Positions 8,517 through 16,145 of a DNA stretch of 32,049 nucleotides are shown piece by piece (the stretch's first letter is position 1; every line of letters begins with the position of its first letter). The notes under the pieces are model-generated. The model saw only the letters and a program-made list of their open reading frames with translations. It did not search any database and was not told the origin of the DNA. The stretch comes from COE1 sp045579665 (GTDB lineage Bacteria; Bacillota; Clostridia; Lachnospirales; Lachnospiraceae): NCBI GenBank assembly GCA_045579665.1, contig JAZNMO010000087.1:1-32049 (forward strand), read 5' to 3'. The position numbers and the translations under genes were made by a program.

Positions 8517-9414
8517 AGTAATATACCCCCTTCGAAATAATGAGTGAACTTATTCCGATGATTGCAATTACAATTCCAAAATAAATCCAAGCCATCGCAG
8601 ATGCGAAACCATAATTAAGCTGTTCTATCATCTCAGCACTAATTTTTTCCATAATCTCATTATCTGAACGCATACAGAAATCAACGATTGTATAAATCCA
8701 GTTAACAAGGAATAATGAACTAATCATAGGGAATGTAATCTTCCAAAGACTTTCCCATGCTGTACATCCCTCAATATCTGCTGCTTCATACATGCTGGCA
8801 GATATTGTCTGTAAACCGGATAAGAAGATAATAATCTGAATACCTGATGCAATCGCTACATCATAAATGCCATCAACAATCTCAAATACAGTTTCAAATG
8901 CCCTTACACCTACACCAGAGGTTACCAAAATATCCTGAATCGTAGCTGTAATACTTGTTGTACCAACACCTTCTTCAATTGCACTCTGTACGCTTGCCAT
9001 AAGTGAGTTATCTGTCTCTACACCGATGATTACACCAGATGAGAGAATAACCGGTAAAAAGAATACCGCTCTAACCAATGCACGTCCTTTGAATTTCTGA
9101 TTCAAAATTAATGCTACAAAGAAGCTAAATACCATAATCGCAAGTGAATTAATACACATTCTTGATATCTCATCCACAAGCTTCTGATTGAACTCAATAT
9201 CTACAGTAAAGGCTCTCAGATAATTTGTAAGACCTACAAATATATTGTTAAAACCACCAGGACCTACCTCAACATTACAAAAGCTCATATACAAGGACTG
9301 AAAAAATGGTTTCACCATAAATGTCAGGAAGCCGACGATAAAAGGCAAAATAAATATATATCCTGCAACTGCTTTTCTTCTCTGAAGACCTACTACCTTT
9401 GCTCGTTTCTTCAT
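8509..9414 (-). CDS. carbohydrate ABC transporter permease, MalF type (second pair)
   Basis: A 301-residue permease with a first transmembrane helix at about 16-38 and the EAA loop YEAADIEGCTAWESLWKITF. Compared with the first-pair MalF-type protein it carries a different external loop (about residues 128-175, rich in Thr, Ser and Val). The RBS AAAGGA is eight bases before the ATG. It overlaps the following MalG-type gene by 8 bases and follows the DUF5696-type gene by 34 bases. It should form the channel together with the next gene; the energising ATPase must be encoded elsewhere. Confidence 0.92.
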   Translation of the reverse strand: MKKRAKVVGLQRRKAVAGYIFILPFIVGFLTFMVKPFFQSLYMSFCNVEVGPGGFNNIFVGLTNYLRAFTVDIEFNQKLVDEISRMCINSLAIMVFSFFVALILNQKFKGRALVRAVFFLPVILSSGVIIGVETDNSLMASVQSAIEEGVGTTSITATIQDILVTSGVGVRAFETVFEIVDGIYDVAIASGIQIIIFLSGLQTISASMYEAADIEGCTAWESLWKITFPMISSLFLVNWIYTIVDFCMRSDNEIMEKISAEMIEQLNYGFASAMAWIYFGIVIAIIGISSLIISKGVYYYE

Positions 9415-9448
9415 AAAACTAATCCTTTCTTTCTCTTCCTGATAATCA

Positions 9449-12040
9449 CTAACGAATTACCACATATTCTTTTGCAGGTAGCTCCACACCATCTGCAGTT
9501 ACCGCTTCATATCCGTAATTCACATAGACACGAGTGCCATCTTCATACGTTGTACGTGTAACCTGATCTGTCACATAGTCATGATCTGTCATCTGCTGAT
9601 TAAATGTATGACCAAGCTTCTCTTCATACTCTGCATAAGTTTCAAGCATCATATCCTTCCATGCATCAAAATCAGCACCGAAATACTCATAGTAAAGAGT
9701 GTTTTGTAATGTAAATAATGTCTCCTTCATGAATGCAAAGGATAACGCCGCACCATACTCAGCTGATTTTAATAACTCATCCTCAAAGTTCTGCGCCAGA
9801 TTCAATGCTTCACCCGCATAATTCACATAACCGTGAATTGCCATTTGGTAGAACGGAACCTGCTTATCAAGAATCGTATACTCAGAACCTGATAAATCCA
9901 TATCTGTAACAAAATCACTATATGGAAGTGCGTAATTGTTACCCATAGGAAGCATTACCTTCTGTCCTGCTGCTTTCGCATTCTGAATACTGCTAATCTG
10001 CTTATTTAATGCTGCCTGTCTGGTTACTCTCGCATCCTTTGTAAAGTCCGAGGAAAGAACCTTACCCATATCATCAAAGGATACATTTACCTGATACTTG
10101 GAAGCCTCATCTACCAAATTAGCTGCCATCTGATCAATCAAACTACTCTTTAAGAGATAATACGGATCCTGACTGTCTCTTTGAGAATAGGTAATTTCTG
10201 AATACGGATATAGCTCCACTTTCTCTTTACTTACCAGTCTGGCCGCATCTCTAAAGACAACAAACCCATCACTAAAGTCGCTGTCAATCGCATAATTTGT
10301 AATACCGTTCAAGTACAAATCAATACCCTGAGCCTTTGTGTAACCAACTAGGGAATTAAAGTCCTTCTTACCGCCAAGCTCTGATAAAAGCTTCACGTCA
10401 TTAAGCATCTTCTGCTGAACACCACCATTCATCCAACCGGTTAACTTAACCGACATATTCTGAACACCGTTTGTCTGCAAATCTTCGATAATACCCTGAG
10501 CCTCTTCATATGTAGTAAGCTCTAATGGTCTCGATACAGGAACACCAACTACCTGCTTCATCTTATCTACTGCACCAATAATCTCAACAGCTACCGGAAC
10601 TGATGTATCATCCTGCATTGTGAATACATCACCATACTTACCAAGTAAGTAGTCACGATATGCACCTGCCATATCTGTATAGTCTGTAGAAGCTACAAAG
10701 CAATATCTCTGTACAAGGGATTCATTCGGTAAACTCTCTTCATATACAAACATCTCACCATTAAACTTATCCGCAACATCATACTGCTCTCTATGAGTAA
10801 TGTTATAGACTGCATTTACATAGTTATAACTATGATTTCTACCACTGATGTCTGCCTGAACAGATGCATATGGCGCGCCCTCTTCTAAGATACAGAGCAT
10901 AGAGCCATTATTCTTTGCAATACCAAATGCATTGAAATATGTTCTTGTCTCATGTACAAGAGCTTTTCTGTTGATTGCCATATCCCAACCATACAGATTA
11001 GAATAATAAGAGTTCTGTGCAATCTTACCATTGTTAAAGTTAATTAACGCACCGCCACCTTCCGGAACAAACATGTAACCTTCTTCATCTACACCTGATG
11101 CTCCAAAGTAAGGTAATACACTTAAATAATAGATTGGATATTTTTCCTGATATTCAATTTCTCCCATAGGAATCTCAACCAGTAAATCATCTCCATCTAA
11201 ACGATAAATTACGTTTACATTAAACACCGGCTTATCCGATGTCTTCACAGACATATCCAACTCTTTGTCTGCACGGTAATCTGCATCTGTATATCCTGCT
11301 TCTCCAAAGTAAATCTCAAACTTTGTCTTAACATTATCCTTTGTAGTATCTCTTAATACATAAATTGGCTCTGTCTCGAGAATAGGATACATCGCTAATA
11401 ATTCTTCCTTGTTGTCTTTCTTACCAAGCTTATTAATGTCGTACTTCTTATAGTAGTCCTGAACCATCATCGCATTGGTCTGAGACATATTCGCGAGAAA
11501 ACTCTCCATTCTCTTTACTGTGATTACAGGAGGAATGATATACTCCTTCTCTACATCACCGATAGAATAGTATACCTTGATGTAATCTTCGCCTTCTTCA
11601 ATCTCGTAAATCTGATTCTGTACACAGTAACGATAGTTATCATGGAGCGTATCTACACCATTCTGTGTACTATAAGTTAATATCAATGTAGATAACAACT
11701 TCTGTTTCTCTGCCTTTAAGGCAAGCTCATCATCTTCTGCGTTCTGAGGATTGGAATACCACACATCTCCCGTACGCTTATCTGTAACCGTAAACTGTGT
11801 TGTAGTTGAATCCAGTTCAAAACGAATCCTATCATTCTCTAAAACGCGTACTGATTCTTCGCCTTCATAGCCCTTCACTTTTACTATCTGTGTTGGCTCT
11901 TCTTCTTCCTGCCATAATGCAATGAATACTACACCTGCTACAATAATTGCCAGGATAATACATGGAGCTATCAGGCTTTTTAATTGTTTTATTACAGCAG
12001 CTTTTAATTCTGCTTTTCTGGTTTCCCGATTTTTTCTCAT
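9449..12040 (-). CDS. membrane-anchored DUF5696-type extracytoplasmic protein
   Basis: An 863-residue protein with a short basic N-terminus, one transmembrane helix (about 23-43) and a large outside domain. The first 380 residues look beta-rich (VLENDRIRFELDS, FTVTDKRTGDVWYSNP near the start). The middle (about 490-720) alternates strands and helices with segments such as NMSVKLTGWMNGG, KAQGIDLYLNGITNYA and VNVSFDDMGK, which look like a beta/alpha barrel of the glycoside-hydrolase kind. From memory this matches DUF5696 proteins found beside sugar ABC genes in Bacillota; no enzymatic activity is established. It follows the Yip1-like gene and precedes the second permease pair. A 5-codon reading frame (MVKEV) ends in a TGA overlapping this ATG and may couple translation, though chance is possible. 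Likely role: surface glycan processing or handover to the importer (inference). Confidence 0.72.
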   Translation of the reverse strand: MRKNRETRKAELKAAVIKQLKSLIAPCIILAIIVAGVVFIALWQEEEEPTQIVKVKGYEGEESVRVLENDRIRFELDSTTTQFTVTDKRTGDVWYSNPQNAEDDELALKAEKQKLLSTLILTYSTQNGVDTLHDNYRYCVQNQIYEIEEGEDYIKVYYSIGDVEKEYIIPPVITVKRMESFLANMSQTNAMMVQDYYKKYDINKLGKKDNKEELLAMYPILETEPIYVLRDTTKDNVKTKFEIYFGEAGYTDADYRADKELDMSVKTSDKPVFNVNVIYRLDGDDLLVEIPMGEIEYQEKYPIYYLSVLPYFGASGVDEEGYMFVPEGGGALINFNNGKIAQNSYYSNLYGWDMAINRKALVHETRTYFNAFGIAKNNGSMLCILEEGAPYASVQADISGRNHSYNYVNAVYNITHREQYDVADKFNGEMFVYEESLPNESLVQRYCFVASTDYTDMAGAYRDYLLGKYGDVFTMQDDTSVPVAVEIIGAVDKMKQVVGVPVSRPLELTTYEEAQGIIEDLQTNGVQNMSVKLTGWMNGGVQQKMLNDVKLLSELGGKKDFNSLVGYTKAQGIDLYLNGITNYAIDSDFSDGFVVFRDAARLVSKEKVELYPYSEITYSQRDSQDPYYLLKSSLIDQMAANLVDEASKYQVNVSFDDMGKVLSSDFTKDARVTRQAALNKQISSIQNAKAAGQKVMLPMGNNYALPYSDFVTDMDLSGSEYTILDKQVPFYQMAIHGYVNYAGEALNLAQNFEDELLKSAEYGAALSFAFMKETLFTLQNTLYYEYFGADFDAWKDMMLETYAEYEEKLGHTFNQQMTDHDYVTDQVTRTTYEDGTRVYVNYGYEAVTADGVELPAKEYVVIR

Positions 12041-12069
12041 ACTTCCTTAACCATGCCTTTCACAATCTT

Positions 12070-12726
12070 TTATAGCCTAAACAGAATTTCACGTCCTGTA
12101 GATATGAAATAAGCAATTCCCTGACTAATCATACTGAAGAACAACAACAGAATGAATACCATAACAAGCATTGCAAAAAGTGTTCCTATCGTAAATAGTA
12201 CATTCTTACTTAATGAAAACTCATGAATCATCATCATTGCTGCAAAAATCAATAATCCACACAAAACAAGTGACAAAGAGCTCATCAATGTATAAAACTC
12301 TGCCTCGTCTACCGTTACCACGTTACTAAATATGATTAACGGGAACTGGAACAACGGATATGGCACCATACCGTAACACGTTGCCATATACACTTGTGAT
12401 AGCCTTCCCTTACCATCAAAGAGTGTTGTAAGTGCCCAGTTACCTACGCACCACAAAGCTAACGGAAAGAGTACAGCTGCCAATTGTAAAACAATATTAA
12501 CCTCCGGCCAATATACCGCGTTAAAGATAAAGCTTGTATACTGAAGCTTTAAAATCTTAGCAAGCAAGGTTAAAATTAAAATGGTATTTGCTGCCGCTAT
12601 TGACCCTCTTTTTTCATGCGTCAAATCCCAATATCCATCAAAAGGATGTGTTATACAGTACAAAGAAAACTTCAATGATGAGACATATCTTTCAAGGCTT
12701 TCTTTGTTAATTTTCGAAGTTATCAT
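12070..12726 (-). CDS. Yip1-family-like polytopic membrane protein
   Basis: A protein of about 218 residues with roughly five transmembrane helices after a cytoplasmic N-terminus of about 45 residues. The start SLKFSLYCITHPFDGYWDLTHEKRGS followed by hydrophobic segments is characteristic of Yip1-domain proteins encoded next to DUF5696-type and sugar ABC genes. The open frame begins earlier and would overlap the previous gene by 35 bases; GGAGG five bases before the ATG at 12726 marks the likely start, 13 bases after the upstream stop. Its biochemical role is unknown. Position between the NHL/TPR and DUF5696-type genes suggests a membrane partner for those anchored proteins. Family call is from topology and context and is moderately sure. 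Confidence 0.7.
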   Translation of the reverse strand: MITSKINKESLERYVSSLKFSLYCITHPFDGYWDLTHEKRGSIAAANTILILTLLAKILKLQYTSFIFNAVYWPEVNIVLQLAAVLFPLALWCVGNWALTTLFDGKGRLSQVYMATCYGMVPYPLFQFPLIIFSNVVTVDEAEFYTLMSSLSLVLCGLLIFAAMMMIHEFSLSKNVLFTIGTLFAMLVMVFILLLFFSMISQGIAYFISTGREILFRL

Positions 12727-12739
12727 GCCTGCCTCCATT

Positions 12740-14239
12740 CTATTTTCTATCCCTGAATATATCCGCAGTATCAATCTCGTGCTTAAGCGCTTTTAGCTTA
12801 CCAACTGCAAGCGGTACAACAAGCAAAAGTGCTACCAGGGCAAATATGATTCCGATATTCTCTTCTACCCATTCCTTACGATACTGCTTGAATGCCTTGG
12901 AATAATTCTCTTCATCCCATTTGAGCTTAAAGTATTCCATAGCCTCATGATATTCTTCCTGTCTAAGTAGCGCTCTTCCAATTCCGATATAGGCCAAATC
13001 ATAGTTTCCATTCATAGCCATTACCTTCTCCCATGAAGCACCTGATGCTTCATAGTCTCCATCCTGGAACTGCTCTACCGCATCAAACACCAAACTACCG
13101 AACTCTGTTGGTGTAAATATTGTCAAACTTCTATCCAATCCATCAAGTACCATCAAGTCTCTGCCTTGATGGTCTATCGCAACCGGACTCTTAAAATATC
13201 CATCCATGTTACCGTTTCCACCAAATCCGAAAACAAGTCTTCCCTGGTCATCATAAGCAAAAAGTCTACCTCTTACCTTATCAAGACCAACATAGATGTC
13301 ATTGTCAAATGCTGTAATATCAATCATAAGTGAAGGCCCTTCATAACCACCGCCTTCGCCCCAGTAGATATCACCAATTACAGGCCATTCGCCATTCGAA
13401 ATTAAGATATCAGCCCCCATCAGGTTCAGTCTTCTGATTGGCTTTGCTTTGTCATCATTCAAATCCGCTTCAGATACATTTGTTGTACATACATAGATAA
13501 AGCCTTCGTGGTCCATGAACAAATTATCGTACTCTGTTGGTACAAAGGACTCCATCTGTGCTCTCTGCTCTTTGGTTGCAATTCTCTTCCAGATATACTG
13601 CTTCCAGTCATAGGTTACAGGTGTTGCTCCTACGAATCCTGAGAACACACCGTCTGATTCATATTTAATCAAACCTTTGTTTACGTTTGTTGCCACACAG
13701 TAAACTCGCCCCGCCGTATCCACAGCAATCTTCTTAGGAAGAAAACTAAGAGACTGGTCAAAGTTAGCATCTGTAGGCTTTACAAACTCCATCACATACT
13801 CAAGGTCCATTGTAAGCTTTAAGATACGTCCGTTATCCTGGTCTGCAATAAACATATATCCGTCATCCGTAATCGCAATATCCTTTGGTGCTGCAAAGGT
13901 ATTTACCTCAGCGCCCTTGAACTCCTCAATCACTCTTACAACTTCAATATCCGTTCCTGTTCTTTTCATTTCGATGATTCTGTTATTACCTGTGTCACAG
14001 ATATATACCATATCATCCTTTACAAACAAGCCATTGGGATTATTTAAGGCTTTATCTAATCCCAGCTCAACTGCGGTATATACGCCCTCTACTTCATATG
14101 CATCCGGCGAATACTGTACATCTCCCCACCAATCGTAGTTATAGGTATATCCAACCTCTGCTGATACGGTGGCTGATGAACTGATTATCATAACGGCACA
14201 TGCAAATAATGCACCGGCTTTTTTTATCCACTTCTTCAT
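12740..14239 (-). CDS. secreted NHL-repeat/TPR protein with C-terminal membrane anchor
   Basis: A 499-residue protein with a Sec signal peptide (cleavage expected after about residue 27, VSA), then NHL-type beta-propeller repeats. Visible repeat cores are NPNGLFVKDDMVYICDTGNN, APKDIAITDDGYMFIADQDN, LPKKIAVDTAGRVYCVATN and SPVAIDHQGRDLMVLDG. Two TPR-like helical units follow (about 385-455, YEASGASWEKVM and YHEAMEYFKLKW), then one transmembrane helix (462-480) and a 19-residue charged cytoplasmic tail. The propeller and TPR region should face outside. NHL propellers bind proteins, RNA or glycans, and some are lactonases; no catalytic metal site could be identified here. It has a clear AGGAGAGG site. 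It lies between the first permease pair and the Yip1-like gene and may scaffold the transport complex (inference). Confidence 0.78.
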   Translation of the reverse strand: MKKWIKKAGALFACAVMIISSSATVSAEVGYTYNYDWWGDVQYSPDAYEVEGVYTAVELGLDKALNNPNGLFVKDDMVYICDTGNNRIIEMKRTGTDIEVVRVIEEFKGAEVNTFAAPKDIAITDDGYMFIADQDNGRILKLTMDLEYVMEFVKPTDANFDQSLSFLPKKIAVDTAGRVYCVATNVNKGLIKYESDGVFSGFVGATPVTYDWKQYIWKRIATKEQRAQMESFVPTEYDNLFMDHEGFIYVCTTNVSEADLNDDKAKPIRRLNLMGADILISNGEWPVIGDIYWGEGGGYEGPSLMIDITAFDNDIYVGLDKVRGRLFAYDDQGRLVFGFGGNGNMDGYFKSPVAIDHQGRDLMVLDGLDRSLTIFTPTEFGSLVFDAVEQFQDGDYEASGASWEKVMAMNGNYDLAYIGIGRALLRQEEYHEAMEYFKLKWDEENYSKAFKQYRKEWVEENIGIIFALVALLLVVPLAVGKLKALKHEIDTADIFRDRK

Positions 14240-14255
14240 ACGCTGCCTCTCCTAG

Positions 14256-15170
14256 TTAATCCTTCAATCCTGAGCTTGCCATTGTTTCAAGAATCTGGCT
14301 TTCAGACAACACGAAGATGATAATCGGTACCATCATAACGATAACGCTGACTGCCGCTGTCTGTCCGGTTCTTGCAATACCACCACTTTGAATCTGCTGT
14401 AAAGCATATACCAAAGTCTTTTTCTCTTCCGAATAGATAAACGTAGATGCAGGGTTGTTCCACAAGCCCTGTACCGAGAAGATAATCATGGTAAGCCATG
14501 CCGGCTTAACATTTGGCATTACAATACTTGTAAAGACTCTCCACTCATTTGCTCCGTCAATCTTTGCCGCTTCTACCAACGACATTGGCAACCCTTCCAT
14601 GAACTGCTTCATAAGGAAGAAACCAACCGGTGAAGCAAAAGCAGGAATAATAATCGACCAATAAGTATCTACCATATGGAGCTTATTGATAATCAAATAG
14701 TTAGGAATGGAAATTACATATCCATTGAACATCATTGCTACTGTTACCACCTTGAAGAAGGTCTTTCCTCCCGGAAAATCATACTTTGCAAGTACGAATG
14801 CACCCATGGATGCAATAATCAAATGTCCAACCGTTCCCACCACCGTAATAAATACAGTATTAAAAATATATCTGGAGAAGGTCACCCAAGACTTTCCCAT
14901 AGTAACAAACAAATCCGAGAAGTTATCCAAGGTTGGATTCTGCGCAAATACCGTAGGTGGAAACTTGAACAACTCATCCAACGGCTTCAATGCATTGTTG
15001 ATTGCATATACTAACGGAAACGCCATAAGCACAGCCATAAAGAGCAAAAACGCATAGATGAAAAAGTCTCCTACAATGGAACGATTCGGCTTTCTTTTCT
15101 TAATTAATTTCGGCTTATATACAGCCTCCGTCTCTAATTGTTTCTTTTTTATTTTCATGTGATTTACCAT
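14256..15170 (-). CDS. carbohydrate ABC transporter permease, MalG type (first pair)
   Basis: A permease of about 304 residues with a lysine-rich cytoplasmic N-terminus (about 1-30), six predicted membrane segments beginning at about 32, and the EAA loop VEAAKIDGANEWRVFTSIVM. It ends with SSGLKD, a typical MalG-class C-terminus. Start choice is uncertain: the first ATG has AAAGG only one base away, and a second ATG four codons in has it 13 bases away, so neither spacing is ideal. The gene follows its MalF-type partner by 22 bases and probably serves the membrane-anchored fused binding protein at the head of the operon. Confidence 0.92.
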   Translation of the reverse strand: MVNHMKIKKKQLETEAVYKPKLIKKRKPNRSIVGDFFIYAFLLFMAVLMAFPLVYAINNALKPLDELFKFPPTVFAQNPTLDNFSDLFVTMGKSWVTFSRYIFNTVFITVVGTVGHLIIASMGAFVLAKYDFPGGKTFFKVVTVAMMFNGYVISIPNYLIINKLHMVDTYWSIIIPAFASPVGFFLMKQFMEGLPMSLVEAAKIDGANEWRVFTSIVMPNVKPAWLTMIIFSVQGLWNNPASTFIYSEEKKTLVYALQQIQSGGIARTGQTAAVSVIVMMVPIIIFVLSESQILETMASSGLKD

Positions 15171-15192
15171 GCCTTTCGATTACAGGATATTT

Positions 15193-16131
15193 TTACGTTC
15201 CAAGTCTGCTTAATGCCTTCTGGATAACTTTATTACAAATAAGCATTACCATAACTAACAATGTCGCAATTGCTGAGGCATATCCCATCTCAAAACGAGT
15301 TGAACCATAGTCTATCAAATGCGATACAACAGTTCTTGCCGCATAATCTGTACTTGGGAATCCACACAACGCCATTGTTACGTCAGCTACACCAAATGCA
15401 GATGTAATCGACATAATCGCACCAAACATCAATGTTGGTCTCATACTAGGAAGTGTAATATAATACAGCTCCTGCCAACGGTTACGAACGCCATCCACAT
15501 AACCGGCTTCAAGCTGCGCTCTATCAACACCCTGAAGTCCGGCAACAAAAGCCAAGAATCCCTGTCCCATACTCATCCATAAGATAACAATCATACAGAT
15601 TGGTAACATATACTGCGGACTTACAAGCCATAGAATCGGTGAATCGATAATCCCCCACTCCATAAGCTTTGCATTCACCGGTCCGTAAGCATCTCCTCTA
15701 AAGAGAATAGAGAAGATTACAAAGGCATTACCGGCAATCGATGGTGCATAAAACACCACGACTGCAATTGTTCTTATCCATCTTGGCAACTCATTAATCA
15801 ACCACGCGAACAGAAAGGAGGCAATATAGCCTAACGGTCCTGTGATAACTGCTATCATAAAGGTATTCTTCACGCCAATCAGGAAGATATCATCCTGAAG
15901 AATCAAGTTAATATAATTTTGTAATCCAATAAATCTTGGTTCTTCCAGTACGTTATAATATGTAAAACTATAAAAAACTGATGTGCATACTGGTAAAATT
16001 GTAAAAGTAAAGAAGATAATTGCGTAAGGAGCTAAAAATAAATAGCACATCTTACTATTCTTCGCTTTTTTACACGCCACTCGAAAATTATGTCGGCGTA
16101 ATTCAAAATATCTACGAATATACTCTTTCAT
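15193..16131 (-). CDS. carbohydrate ABC transporter permease, MalF type (first pair)
   Basis: A 312-residue permease with about six membrane segments, the first at about 28-52, preceded by a basic N-terminus. The EAA loop is LEAGYVDGVRNRWQELYYIT followed by LPSMRPTL. A strong AGGGGGG lies six bases before the ATG, and the gene starts 14 bases after the fused binding-protein gene. Family role (membrane channel with the following MalG-type protein) is firm; substrate is inferred from the operon. Confidence 0.93.
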   Translation of the reverse strand: MKEYIRRYFELRRHNFRVACKKAKNSKMCYLFLAPYAIIFFTFTILPVCTSVFYSFTYYNVLEEPRFIGLQNYINLILQDDIFLIGVKNTFMIAVITGPLGYIASFLFAWLINELPRWIRTIAVVVFYAPSIAGNAFVIFSILFRGDAYGPVNAKLMEWGIIDSPILWLVSPQYMLPICMIVILWMSMGQGFLAFVAGLQGVDRAQLEAGYVDGVRNRWQELYYITLPSMRPTLMFGAIMSITSAFGVADVTMALCGFPSTDYAARTVVSHLIDYGSTRFEMGYASAIATLLVMVMLICNKVIQKALSRLGT

Positions 16132-16145
16132 TCGTTACCCCCCTG

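Noticed and set aside
14676..15057. Two overlapping plus-strand frames of 112 and 116 codons
   Set aside because: Both are antisense to a clear MalG-type permease and overlap each other in different frames.
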